64,000 bases of DNA from Haloarcula taiwanensis. GTDB taxonomy: Archaea; Halobacteriota; Halobacteria; Halobacteriales; Haloarculaceae. Location of the stretch: assembly GCA_002844335.1 (NCBI GenBank), contig CP019154.1, positions 2,728,001-2,792,000 of the forward strand, written 5' to 3'. The position numbers were made by a program, and so were the translations under genes. The stretch's first letter is position 1, and every line of letters begins with the position of its first letter. The notes under the pieces were generated by a model. The model ran no database searches and was not told where the DNA came from. It worked only from the letters and a program-made list of their open reading frames with translations. This document shows, one piece after another, positions 49,029-56,565 of the stretch.

Positions 49029-49964
49029 GTGACCGAGGGGCAGTTCGGCCTGCTCGATACGGACGATGTCGACTCACCGGGTGACGAGTGGGAAGAAGTC
49101 GACGTCTCCGACACGGAAGCCGACCGTATCGCCCGCAAGCGGGACCGCGAGTTCAGCGAGTTCCGCAAGCGAATCAAGGACGCCGACCAGTTCAAAGTCG
49201 AGGCCAGCGTCTTCGATGACGCGACCTACGGGGCACTGTACAAGCTCGTCCAGGACGGCCATATCGACGCCTTCGGCGGTCCCATCTCGACTGGGAAAGA
49301 GGCCAACGTCTACACGGCGCTGTCGGGCGAGACAGAGGTCGCCGTCAAAGTGTACCGCATCAACGCCTCTGATTTCAAGGATATGCGGAGCTATCTCGAC
49401 GGAGACCCTCGCTTCGAGGGTATCGGCTCTGATAAAAAGAAGGTCGTTACCGCGTGGGTTCGCAAGGAGTCGTCGAACCTCACGCGCGCCCGCCGGGCCG
49501 GCGTCCGGACGCCGGAACCCATCGCCGTCGAGCGGAACGTCCTCGTCATGGAGTATCTCGGGACGGAAGAGGGCCGCAGCAAACGTCTCAGCGAAGTTCA
49601 CATCGAGAACCCCGAGACGGCGTACGAGGTCGTCAAGGAGTACGTCCGTCGGCTGTACGACGCCGGCCTCGTCCACGGAGACCTTTCAGAGTACAACATC
49701 GTCTTTCACGAGGGGCAACTGTATATCATCGACCTCGGGCAGGCGGTTACGATCCACCATCCCAACGCCGACGACTTTCTGGAACGGGACTGCCGTAACG
49801 TCGCGAACTTCTTCGCCAGACAGGGCGTCGACGCCGCGCCAGCGGACCTGCTCGCGTACGTCCGAGAGTACGCGACGCCGAAAGACGAAGCCGACACCGC
49901 GCCGGGCAGCGACGACGACGCTGTCCCACAGGGAACACCGGCCGACCGCCGCGACGACGAGTGA
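49029..49964 (+). CDS. rio1: RIO1-family serine/threonine protein kinase
   Basis: A 311-residue RIO1 kinase, which helps mature the small ribosomal subunit. The P-loop is GGPISTGKEANVYTA, catalytic lysine in VAVKVYRI, catalytic loop VHGDLSEYNIVF and the metal motif IIDLGQAVTI. The start is a GTG near the aIF1A end (42 bases after). An N-terminal winged-helix-like part precedes the kinase and a C-terminal acidic disordered tail ends it. The order aIF1A-RIO1-KH protein is conserved in euryarchaea. Confidence 0.96.
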   Translation: MTEGQFGLLDTDDVDSPGDEWEEVDVSDTEADRIARKRDREFSEFRKRIKDADQFKVEASVFDDATYGALYKLVQDGHIDAFGGPISTGKEANVYTALSGETEVAVKVYRINASDFKDMRSYLDGDPRFEGIGSDKKKVVTAWVRKESSNLTRARRAGVRTPEPIAVERNVLVMEYLGTEEGRSKRLSEVHIENPETAYEVVKEYVRRLYDAGLVHGDLSEYNIVFHEGQLYIIDLGQAVTIHHPNADDFLERDCRNVANFFARQGVDAAPADLLAYVREYATPKDEADTAPGSDDDAVPQGTPADRRDDE

Positions 49965-50031
49965 ACGGCGGCACGGCGTGACCGACGCCGAAGTTTTAAA
50001 CAGGCAGACCCTCGTAAAAGCAGGTATACTT

Positions 50032-50580
50032 ATGCAACACGTGAAGATTCCGCAGGACCGTATCGGTGTGCTGATCGGCGAGGGAGGTGAGACCATGCGC
50101 GAAATCGAGGAGCGCGCAGAGGTCCGGCTGGATATCGATTCCGAGGACGGCACGGTGAAAGTCGAGTCAGTCGGCGACCCCGTGACGGCGCTGAAAGGCC
50201 CCGACATCGTGAAGGCCATCGGCCGCGGGTTCGCGCCCGACGACGCGCTGGCGCTGCTTGAGGACGACATGATGATGTTCGAACTCATCGATATCGAGGC
50301 CGCCTCCCGCAACAAGAACGACTTCCGCCGCCAGAAGGGCCGTCTCATCGGCGAGGGCGGCCGGACTCGGGAACTCATGCAGGAACTCTCCGGCGCGGCC
50401 GTCGTCATCTACGGCTCGACGCTTGGCATCATCGGCGGCCCCGAACAGGTCGACGCCGTGCGAGAAGCCGCCGAAATGATTCTCGACGGCGCGCCCCACG
50501 GCTCCGTCTACTCGTTCCTCGAACGCAAACACAACGAGATGAAGCACAAGGGCCTCGAATACCACCAGTTCACCGGGTAA
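50032..50580 (+). CDS. KH-domain protein of the Pno1/Dim2 family
   Basis: A 182-residue RNA-binding protein with two KH domains: first MQHVKIPQDRIGVLIGEGGE (GxxG = GEGG), second QKGRLIGEGGRTRELMQELS with GGPEQVDAVREAAEMIL. The archaeal Pno1/Dim2 homologue is thought to act in 16S rRNA maturation with Nob1 and RIO kinases. It directly follows RIO1. TTTTAAAC is 31-38 bases before the ATG. Archaeal function is inferred from the eukaryotic protein. Confidence 0.94.
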   Translation: MQHVKIPQDRIGVLIGEGGETMREIEERAEVRLDIDSEDGTVKVESVGDPVTALKGPDIVKAIGRGFAPDDALALLEDDMMMFELIDIEAASRNKNDFRRQKGRLIGEGGRTRELMQELSGAAVVIYGSTLGIIGGPEQVDAVREAAEMILDGAPHGSVYSFLERKHNEMKHKGLEYHQFTG

Positions 50581-50707
50581 CGCCGGGAGTTCGGCTGCGT
50601 GGCTGTCGGCTGCGAGCCGCGGCGACAGCATCGGTTCGGGCGGTCGCCGTCAGGCAGTATCAGGTGCGCACCACACCGTTTTGCCGCAACAGACGCTACG
50701 TGGAGGT

Positions 50708-51151
50708 ATGCCGACCATCGCCGAGACGCACATCGTCAACCGCGAGCGCGTCCAGCCGACTCACGCGAACAACTACCAGAGCGCCCACGGCGGCATCGTC
50801 ATGAAGTGGATGGACGAAATCGGCGCGATGTCGGCTATGCGGGCCGCCAGAGAGACCTGCGTGACCGCACAGATGTCTCGCGTCGACTTCGAGCGCCCGA
50901 TACCCATCGGTGACACCGCACTCATCGAGTCATACGCCTACGCTACTGGCCGAACTAGCGTCCGGGTCCGCATCGAGGTTGCCCGCGAGGAGCCACACAC
51001 GGGCGAAACAGAAGAGACGACCAGCGCGTACGCCACCTTCGTCGCCGTCGACGACGGGGAACCGACGCCCGTCCCCGAACTGACCGCCGAAAGCGAGGAG
51101 TGCCGTGAACTGCGGGACAGAGCGCTGGCCGAGGAACCCGAGCGAGACTGA
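50708..51151 (+). CDS. acyl-CoA thioesterase of the hot-dog fold
   Basis: A 147-residue hot-dog protein. The core is NYQSAHGGIVMKWMDEIGAM, where the conserved Asp-bearing helix HGGIVMKWMDE marks the acyl-CoA thioesterase (YciA/ACOT-like) type, and TAQMSRVDFERPIPIGDTAL gives the beta sheet. It hydrolyses acyl-CoA to free acid and CoA. The GGAGGT next to the start is too close to act as a standard Shine-Dalgarno site, so initiation may be leaderless. The C-terminus is acidic. Confidence 0.88.
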   Translation: MPTIAETHIVNRERVQPTHANNYQSAHGGIVMKWMDEIGAMSAMRAARETCVTAQMSRVDFERPIPIGDTALIESYAYATGRTSVRVRIEVAREEPHTGETEETTSAYATFVAVDDGEPTPVPELTAESEECRELRDRALAEEPERD

Positions 51152-51188
51152 GGCGAGTCAGTCGGCTGGGAGGCGCGCCGGCCAACAC

Positions 51189-52196
51189 TTAGACGCTGAC
51201 GAACTTCTTGCTACGGCCTTCGGGCCGCTCGGCTATCTCTGGGAGTACGGTGAGCCACTGGCCGAGCGTACTCGCTCGGCGAGCCACGCTCGACTCGGAC
51301 AGGTCCGTCTCGGCAGCCAGTACCGCCTTCAGCTCATCGTGCGAGAGAGACCCGCGCTCCGCTATCACCGTCGCAAGGCGGTCGACAACTTCGACCTGTC
51401 GAAGGCCAGCGATGAGTCGCTCACGGGCCGCTTCGGTGTCACCCGACTCGTGCAGGCGGAGGTACTCGACGCCGTTCTTGGTCAACCCCCAGCGACGGAC
51501 CTCACGACCGTCGACCGCCGTCGGCGTGTCCTCGTGTACAAACCCCAACAGCCAGCCTGCAGTGCCATAGAGATCAGCGTGCCGCGAATCAAACTCCGGA
51601 ACCGCGCGGTTGATTTCCGCTCTAGTGCCGCCCGTCTCGTCGATGGCCGCCAGGAACTCCCGAAGCGATTCGAAACTATTGGCAAGCGGTACCTCGTTAG
51701 AGGGAATCGTATCGGTCCGCTCCGGTTCAGTCAGCGCGTCCCAAAAGGCCGGCTGTAGCTCGTAGCCACTGCCCCTCTCCGCAACACCGATGTTGTTGCT
51801 GACCATCGTTGCCGCGAGTTGCTCCCCGTCGACGAGGTGTATCTGAAGGTTCTCGGCCGCTCGTCTCGCCGGCCCTGTGAACGAACTGGAGGTGAGATAG
51901 GTTCCCGTCTGGTAGTTCCCTTGCGTCAGTGCCCCACTGAACCGCTGTACGTGCCCGTTGCTAACCGTGTTGCCCTCGTCGTATCGCTTGACCTGCGCGC
52001 CGAACAACACCCGGACGACATCCTCCTCAATGACGCCCTCGACGTCGATACCGTCGTCCTGCCGGAACGCTGTTACCTGCATCGACTCCGTATCGAGGCG
52101 GCGGCTGAGGACCATCTTGCACAGAATCTCGAACTGCTCCGGTGACACCTCGTACATCCTGTCTCGGAGATGGTCTTGCATAGCCGCGGCTTGCAT
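51189..52196 (-). CDS. Mrr-type restriction endonuclease-like protein
   Basis: A 335-residue protein starting MQAAAMQDHLRDRM. Residues about 15-110 form an Mrr-cat nuclease domain: SPEQFEILCKMVLSRRL, then D51 in DDGIDVEGV and the Q68-x-K70 catalytic pair in GAQVKRYDEGN. This is the Mrr/restriction endonuclease-like fold with Q replacing the usual E. The second half contains two winged-helix-like segments, WGLTKNGVEYLRL and SLSHDELKAVLAAETDL, ending SKKFVSV. TTATGT lies about 29 bases upstream of the ATG. It may be a type IV restriction enzyme for modified DNA. It sits next to tRNA-derived palindromes, as mobile-island cargo often does. Confidence 0.85.
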   Translation of the reverse strand: MQAAAMQDHLRDRMYEVSPEQFEILCKMVLSRRLDTESMQVTAFRQDDGIDVEGVIEEDVVRVLFGAQVKRYDEGNTVSNGHVQRFSGALTQGNYQTGTYLTSSSFTGPARRAAENLQIHLVDGEQLAATMVSNNIGVAERGSGYELQPAFWDALTEPERTDTIPSNEVPLANSFESLREFLAAIDETGGTRAEINRAVPEFDSRHADLYGTAGWLLGFVHEDTPTAVDGREVRRWGLTKNGVEYLRLHESGDTEAARERLIAGLRQVEVVDRLATVIAERGSLSHDELKAVLAAETDLSESSVARRASTLGQWLTVLPEIAERPEGRSKKFVSV

Positions 52197-52270
52197 ATCT
52201 CTCACCAGCGGCCACGCTCACATAAGCGCCGGGCATGGTTTCGGTGGCCGCGGCGATGCGCTTCAGAATC

Positions 52271-52358
52271 GAGCCGGCCGGGATTTGAACCGACGGAAGA
52301 CGGTCGCCTCACTCCGTTCGGCGCTGCGACTTCCAGGGTTCAAATCCCTGTTGTGCGC
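52271..52358. repeat. tRNA-3'-end palindromic element 1
   Basis: An 88-base inverted repeat. Outer arms GGGATTTGAA (52280-52289) and TTCAAATCCC (52339-52348) are complementary and match the T loop plus adjacent T-stem of tRNAs. Beyond them lie tRNA-acceptor-like tails GCCGGCC and TGTTGTGCGC. Inner arms GAAGACG (52296-52302) and CGACTTC (52327-52333) pair with one mismatch. The reverse complement is strongly similar, arm for arm, to the element at 55995-56081. It sits between the Mrr-type nuclease gene and tRNA-Thr. Origin is unknown; att-site relic or mini-mobile element are candidate explanations. Confidence 0.7.
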
Positions 52359-52421
52359 TTCATCGCTCACGATGACGAGCACACGCTAAGCGGTGCTCGT
52401 GGGGATTGTTCACAATAGGAA

Positions 52422-52496
52422 CGCCCGGAGCGGGATTTGAACCGGAGGCAGCGTCGCGTTGCTGGCCCTCCAGAGATTCAAATCCCGCGTCCAGCG
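52422..52496. repeat. tRNA-3'-end palindromic element 2
   Basis: A 75-base inverted repeat of the same architecture. The left end 52422-52443 is the reverse complement of the last 22 bases of tRNA-Asp, exactly. Outer arms GGGATTTGAA (52432-52441) and TTCAAATCCC (52477-52486) are complementary. Inner arms GGAGG (52444-52448) and CCTCC (52467-52471) pair. The right end has an acceptor-like tail GCGTCCAGCG. The centre differs from the other two elements. It lies 64 bases after element 1 and 52 bases before tRNA-Thr. Confidence 0.68.
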
Positions 52497-52548
52497 TTTC
52501 ACGCGTTCCGGACCCATCGCTGGCGCTCTGGGTCATTCGCTTGGAAAA

Positions 52549-52620
52549 AGCCTAGGCCGGAATTTGAATCCGGGGTCTCGTCCTTACCAAGGACGCGCTT
52601 TACCGCTAAGCTACCCAGGC
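52549..52620 (-). tRNA. tRNA-Thr (GGT)
   Basis: On the minus strand the 72 bases fold as a cloverleaf. The acceptor stem GCCTGGG pairs with CCTAGGC with one G-T pair. The anticodon stem CGTCC/GGACG encloses loop TTGGTAA, so the anticodon is GGT. The T arm is CCGGATTCAAATTCCGG. The discriminator is T, as expected for archaeal tRNA-Thr. A T-run follows the 3' end (CTTTTTCC), a likely terminator. Confidence 0.95.
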
Positions 52621-52687
52621 ACGCATCAATGTGTATCCGGCAATTGTCTAAAGTCGTTTCGATTCGGGGCCGGTGTGTCGGTTAGTC

Positions 52688-53344
52688 TCAGTGGTCGGCG
52701 GCGGCCTCGGTCCCGTCGCCGGTTGGCTGTTCGGCCCCGGCTCGCGCTCGGAGCGCGTCAGCGACCTCCTCACCGAGCAGGTCGGCGTTCGACGGGAGGC
52801 CGTCGACGGCCAGCTCGGTCGCGTACTCGCGAAGCGTCGGGGTAGGTCGGATGCCGGCGGCAGTGACGCCAGCGACCACGGCGAGTTCCAGAATGTCCGT
52901 TTCCAGCGCGGTGTCGAGGCTTTCGTCGTCGGTCGTCTGACGGACTGTCTGGTCGTGGCCAAACGAGCGGACGACAGCGACAGCAGCGTCGGCGGCCTCG
53001 GTTCTGGCGAGCAGGTAGAAGCCACGTGAGACGAGGATATCCGCGATAAGGATATCCAAGTCGGCGGTGTCGCGGTCACCGCTGACCCAGGGGTCGTCCC
53101 GGGCCAGTTGCCGAGTGAGCGAGAGCCCCTCGTAGATGAGCTGGACGCCAGCGGCTCGGTCAGCGACGCCGTCAGCCAGATCGACCGGTGGGTCGCTGGT
53201 CGCGCCCGCGCTGACGAGCGTCAGGACGCCGGGCGCCAGCGACGCGTCGTCCAGGCGAGCGTCGATCCGCTCGTGAAGCCGGTCAGGCTCGACATCGTCG
53301 ACTGCCGCCAACGCCGCTCGGCGAACTGCCGCCACTTCCTCCAT
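52688..53344 (-). CDS. conserved haloarchaeal helical protein of unknown function
   Basis: A 218-residue, alpha-helical, acidic protein. The central DTADLDILIADILVSRGFYLLA and TEAADAAVAVVRSFGHDQ segments faintly recall the polyprenyl synthetase helices, without the DDxxD motifs. It may therefore be a non-catalytic relative, but this is a weak guess. The C-terminus is low-complexity (AEQPTGDGTEAAAD). It is divergent from the crotonase gene with a 60-base gap. Confidence 0.7.
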   Translation of the reverse strand: MEEVAAVRRAALAAVDDVEPDRLHERIDARLDDASLAPGVLTLVSAGATSDPPVDLADGVADRAAGVQLIYEGLSLTRQLARDDPWVSGDRDTADLDILIADILVSRGFYLLARTEAADAAVAVVRSFGHDQTVRQTTDDESLDTALETDILELAVVAGVTAAGIRPTPTLREYATELAVDGLPSNADLLGEEVADALRARAGAEQPTGDGTEAAADH

Positions 53345-53404
53345 TATGAGGGTCTAGCGACGGGAAGGGCAAAGACCTTTGGAAACCGCAGAGTCACAGC
53401 AGGC

Positions 53405-54079
53405 ATGGTACAGACCACGAGCAGCGATGGTATCCGGACCCTGACGCTCGACCGGCCCGACCAGCGCAACGCGCTCACCAGCGCGGCGCTGCGTGACCTC
53501 GAAGCAGCAATCGAAGCAGCGACCGAGTCGGTGCTGTATCTCCACGGCGCTGGCGAGGCGTTCTGTGCCGGCGCGGACCTTACCGAAGTCAAGGCCCTCG
53601 ATTCGGAGAGCGCCGAGACGTTCGCGGCGCTGGGCCAGCGGGTCGCTCACGCACTGGAATCCTACGACGGGGCCGTTGTTGCTGGTATCGACGGCGCGGC
53701 GCGGGGCGGCGGCGTCGAACTGGCGCTGGCCTGCGATATCCGTGTAGCGACACCCGATGCGACCCTGGCCGAAACCGGTGTCAAACTCGGGCTGTTCGGC
53801 GCGTGGGGGGGGACGGCACGGCTCCCCGAGGTCGTCGGGACAGGCGACGCCTTAGACATCGCACTTTCCGGCCGAACGCTCGACGCAAAGACGGCGCTGC
53901 GGATGGGGCTGGTTTCGCGGCTCACTACGGAGCCACGGGCCGTCGCTGAGGAGTTGGCGGGCGTCGACGGGGACGCGCTTCGAGTGCTGAAAACACGGAT
54001 CCGAGACGACGCGGACAAGGAGACACAGGAGCGGCGCGAGCAGCAGGCCTTCGCCGATCTCAACGCAAAGACCGAGTAG
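53405..54079 (+). CDS. enoyl-CoA hydratase/isomerase family protein
   Basis: A 224-residue crotonase-fold enzyme, at the short end of the family. The oxyanion hole segments are EAFCAGADLTEVKAL and GIDGAARGGGVELALACDIR; the two candidate catalytic Glu residues are in GGVELAL and DATLAETGVKLGL. The likely reaction is hydration or isomerisation of an acyl-CoA. No beta-oxidation partner is adjacent; the thioesterase gene is about 2.3 kb upstream. Confidence 0.9.
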   Translation: MVQTTSSDGIRTLTLDRPDQRNALTSAALRDLEAAIEAATESVLYLHGAGEAFCAGADLTEVKALDSESAETFAALGQRVAHALESYDGAVVAGIDGAARGGGVELALACDIRVATPDATLAETGVKLGLFGAWGGTARLPEVVGTGDALDIALSGRTLDAKTALRMGLVSRLTTEPRAVAEELAGVDGDALRVLKTRIRDDADKETQERREQQAFADLNAKTE

Positions 54080-54117
54080 GCAAGGGTACAAGACGCCGCC
54101 TCGCATACGGGTTGGCA

Positions 54118-54888
54118 ATGGTCGACTGTGAGTATTGCTCGGAATCGTTCGACGGCGAGGACGCCTACCTCGACCACCTCGCCGACGCCCACGACGGCGA
54201 GTTGGGGGCTATCGACCGTCGGCGCGTCGAGGCACAGACCGGCGGCGCAGACGGGAACGCCCTTCCGGTCGGCCCCATCGTTATCGGCGTCGTCGTCCTG
54301 TTCGCCGTCGGGCTCACGGCGTACGTGACCCAGCTGAGTGGCGGTGATGGCGGAAGTGGCGCAGATCTGGTCGGGACCGCAGGCGCACAGCCCCTTTCCA
54401 CGGTCGAAGCCTCCGGAATCGAGGCGTCGTCGCTCAACGATACCGGCGACAGCGACCGTCTGGCCGGCGTCCAGCAGTTCCCGGACCGGGGTGCCAACCA
54501 CGTCGAAGAGGGCAGCGCCATCGACTATCAGCGGGTTCCGCCGCTCTCCGGGACACACTATGCGTCGACGGTGGGTGCGGGCTTCTACGAGGCGACGCCG
54601 TTGCTTGGCTCGCTCGTCCACACGCTCGAACACGGCGCGGTCATCGTCTACTACGACCCCGACGAGATATCGCCCGGAGCCAGAGAGAGTCTTCGGGGTT
54701 TTTCCAGCACACACACCGGCACTTGGCGGAGCGTCGTCGTCGTCCCGAACCCCAGCGACGACCCCCGCGCACCCTACGTCATGACGGCGTGGCGACACGA
54801 GCTGACGATGGACGGCTACGACGCCGAGACCGTCCACGCGTTCCTCTCGGAGTACCTGGGTCGCGGCCCGGAGAACCCGGTCCGCTGA
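54118..54888 (+). CDS. DUF3105 membrane protein with N-terminal C2H2 zinc finger
   Basis: A 256-residue protein with three parts. Residues 4-25 are a C2H2-type finger (CEYCSESFDGEDAYLDHLADAH). A membrane helix (about 57-77, IGVVVLFAVGLTAYVT) comes next. The DUF3105 domain follows, with RVPPLSGTHYAS, LVHTLEHGAVIVYYDPDE and MTAWRHELTMDGYDAE, which include conserved His residues that may bind metal. The fusion of a cytoplasmic C2H2 finger to an exported DUF3105 is found in haloarchaea. Function is unknown. Confidence 0.85.
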   Translation: MVDCEYCSESFDGEDAYLDHLADAHDGELGAIDRRRVEAQTGGADGNALPVGPIVIGVVVLFAVGLTAYVTQLSGGDGGSGADLVGTAGAQPLSTVEASGIEASSLNDTGDSDRLAGVQQFPDRGANHVEEGSAIDYQRVPPLSGTHYASTVGAGFYEATPLLGSLVHTLEHGAVIVYYDPDEISPGARESLRGFSSTHTGTWRSVVVVPNPSDDPRAPYVMTAWRHELTMDGYDAETVHAFLSEYLGRGPENPVR

Positions 54889-54894
54889 GGTGAC

Positions 54895-55728
54895 TCAGTA
54901 CAGCGGGTCCGGACCCGGCGGCATCGCTCGCTTGTGGGCGCTCGACTCGTGCATCTCGCGGACCGTCTCGACGGCGTCCGTCGGGACGCCGACGTGGTCG
55001 GCCGTCGCGGCCGCCGGGACGCCGCCGTCGACGTGCAGGGCGAGGATGGAGTCGAGCGTGTCGTAGTCCATCCCCATCTCGTCGGCGTCAGTTTGCCCGG
55101 CCCACATCTCGGCGCTCGCGGTCTTTTCGGCGAGGTCGTCGGGGACGCCGACGTGTTTCGCCAGCTGTCGGACCTGTTGTTTGTACAAGGGCGCGATAGG
55201 GTGGCAGTCGACCGCACCGTCGCCGTATTTCGTGTAGTAGCCGACCAATGCCTCGCTCCGGTTTCCAGTCCCCAGTACCAGCGCCTGTTCGTGGTTGCCG
55301 GCGAGATAGTTCAGCACCGCTCGACAGCGAACCCGGAGATTGCCGACGGCAAGCTGGTCGCCCTCAGCGTCTGGATAGGCGTCGAGGAACGCGTCGACCA
55401 GCGGGTTGATTTCGATGACGTCGTACTCGATGCCGAGCAGGTCGTTTGCGACCCGCTCGGCGTCGCTCATGTTGTCCGCGCGGTTGGCCTCGCTGGGCAT
55501 CACGAGCCCGTGGACGGCGTCGCGGCCGAGCGCCTCGACGGCCAGATGGGAGACGAGCGTGCTGTCGATGCCCCCCGACAGCCCCATCACGACGGTGTCG
55601 ACGCCGGCGGCGTCGACCTGGTCCGTGATGAACGAGGTGATGTGGTCGCGGTGCGCCTCCAGCTCGGCGTCGGAAAACGACAGGTCCAGCGGCTCATCGG
55701 CACGGACAATGGATTCGGCCGTTGCCAT
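54895..55728 (-). CDS. nadE: NAD+ synthase (ammonia-dependent)
   Basis: A 277-residue NadE, making NAD+ from nicotinic acid adenine dinucleotide with ATP and ammonia. The ATP-pyrophosphatase P-loop GLSGGIDSTLVSHLAVEAL is near residue 50, and VLGTGNRSEALVGYYTKYGD with GAVDCHPIAPLYKQQVRQLA are family blocks. The N-terminus lacks a glutaminase domain, so ammonia is the nitrogen source. It is convergent with the DUF3105 gene, 6 bases apart. Confidence 0.96.
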   Translation of the reverse strand: MATAESIVRADEPLDLSFSDAELEAHRDHITSFITDQVDAAGVDTVVMGLSGGIDSTLVSHLAVEALGRDAVHGLVMPSEANRADNMSDAERVANDLLGIEYDVIEINPLVDAFLDAYPDAEGDQLAVGNLRVRCRAVLNYLAGNHEQALVLGTGNRSEALVGYYTKYGDGAVDCHPIAPLYKQQVRQLAKHVGVPDDLAEKTASAEMWAGQTDADEMGMDYDTLDSILALHVDGGVPAAATADHVGVPTDAVETVREMHESSAHKRAMPPGPDPLY

Positions 55729-55893
55729 GTCTACTGGTTGGACGGGCGGAACTAATACCCATCTATCGACGTGATATTTTCGGACGCGCGTCCAGTCAAA
55801 ACGCTACGTTCAAGTGCGGCCGCTGTTGACAGTCCGGTACGAAGCACGCTGGCGGTTGGCGGTCCCGCAGGGGCCGCAAGCCCCGGTCACCGA

Positions 55894-55964
55894 GCGCCGG
55901 TGGTCCAGTGGTAGGACATTGCCTTCCCAAGGCAATAGCCCGGGTTCAATTCCCGGCCGGCGCA
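55894..55964 (+). tRNA. tRNA-Gly (CCC)
   Basis: The 71 bases fold as a cloverleaf: acceptor GCGCCGG pairs with CCGGCGC, discriminator A. The anticodon stem TTGCC/GGCAA holds loop TTCCCAA, anticodon CCC. T arm CCGGGTTCAATTCCCGG. No CCA is encoded. The last 22 bases are repeated exactly 95 bases further on, as one end of a palindromic element. Confidence 0.95.
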
Positions 55965-55994
55965 TTCTGCGACGAACGGATGTGAGGAGCGAAT

Positions 55995-56081
55995 GGGCTA
56001 CAGAGGGAATTGAAGCACAGAAGACGCAGCACGAGCGAAGCGAGTGACCGTCTTCGGGCGGTTCAATTCCCGGCCGGCGCA
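55995..56081. repeat. tRNA-3'-end palindromic element 3, beside tRNA-Gly
   Basis: An 87-base inverted repeat. Outer arms GGGAATTGAA (56005-56014) and TTCAATTCCC (56062-56071) are complementary; inner arms GAAGACG (56020-56026) and CGTCTTC (56049-56055) pair perfectly, leaving a 22-base loop. The right end 56060-56081 is identical to the last 22 bases of tRNA-Gly. The left tail GGGCTACAGA is acceptor-like. The loop contains GAGCGAAGCGAG. Its sequence aligns well with the reverse complement of element 1. It may be an integration scar or a small mobile or structured element. Confidence 0.72.
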
Positions 56082-56274
56082 CTTCCTTCGGTCGCTTCCC
56101 GCCCGATGTTCGCAATCGCTCTGTGAGTGCTCACTCCCGGCCAGCGAATTGTACTGCGAACCGCCCGAAACCGACAGGGAGAGCCGAAACGGGGCACGCA
56201 CGGACAGCCCTGCGGAGGGTTCTAGGTACGTAGGGTGAACAGTTATGTCCGAAGAATGTAAATCACGTTAACAT

Positions 56275-56415
56275 ATGCCTCGACCATCCACTCGGCCACA
56301 CAACCCCCTGCTGGAGTGTAAGGAATGCAACGAGCCGGTAATCAAGACAGCCGACGGGGAGTTCGAGTGCGTGGAGTGCGGGTGGCAGCCCGAGGCCGAA
56401 CGCATGGACTCGTAA
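56275..56415 (+). CDS. tiny zinc-finger protein with two CxxC pairs
   Basis: A 46-residue open frame: basic N-terminus MPRPSTRPHNPLLE, then CKEC and CVEC with a 14-residue spacer, ending WQPEAERMDS. The two knuckles form a minimal zinc ribbon. AGTTATGTC is about 24-33 bases before the ATG, a leaderless promoter spacing. Such proteins are common in haloarchaea and affect swimming or biofilm in some; no role can be assigned here. Confidence 0.72.
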   Translation: MPRPSTRPHNPLLECKECNEPVIKTADGEFECVECGWQPEAERMDS

Positions 56416-56565
56416 CCGGCCGTCTCGGTCGCTTCGTGTGCGTGCGAGCCGATAGCTGGGGCAATCAGCGCCCCGTCCTGTTCTGCTGTGGCGAGTGAGG
56501 TCACTCGGCGTGAACCCGCGGACCGCGGAATACTTGTCGGGGCCGGGCATACCCAGTGCCAACAG

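Noticed and set aside
50701-50707. Shine-Dalgarno GGAGGT directly before the thioesterase ATG
   Set aside because: It touches the start codon; normal spacing is 4-9 bases, so it is unlikely to work as a ribosome-binding site.
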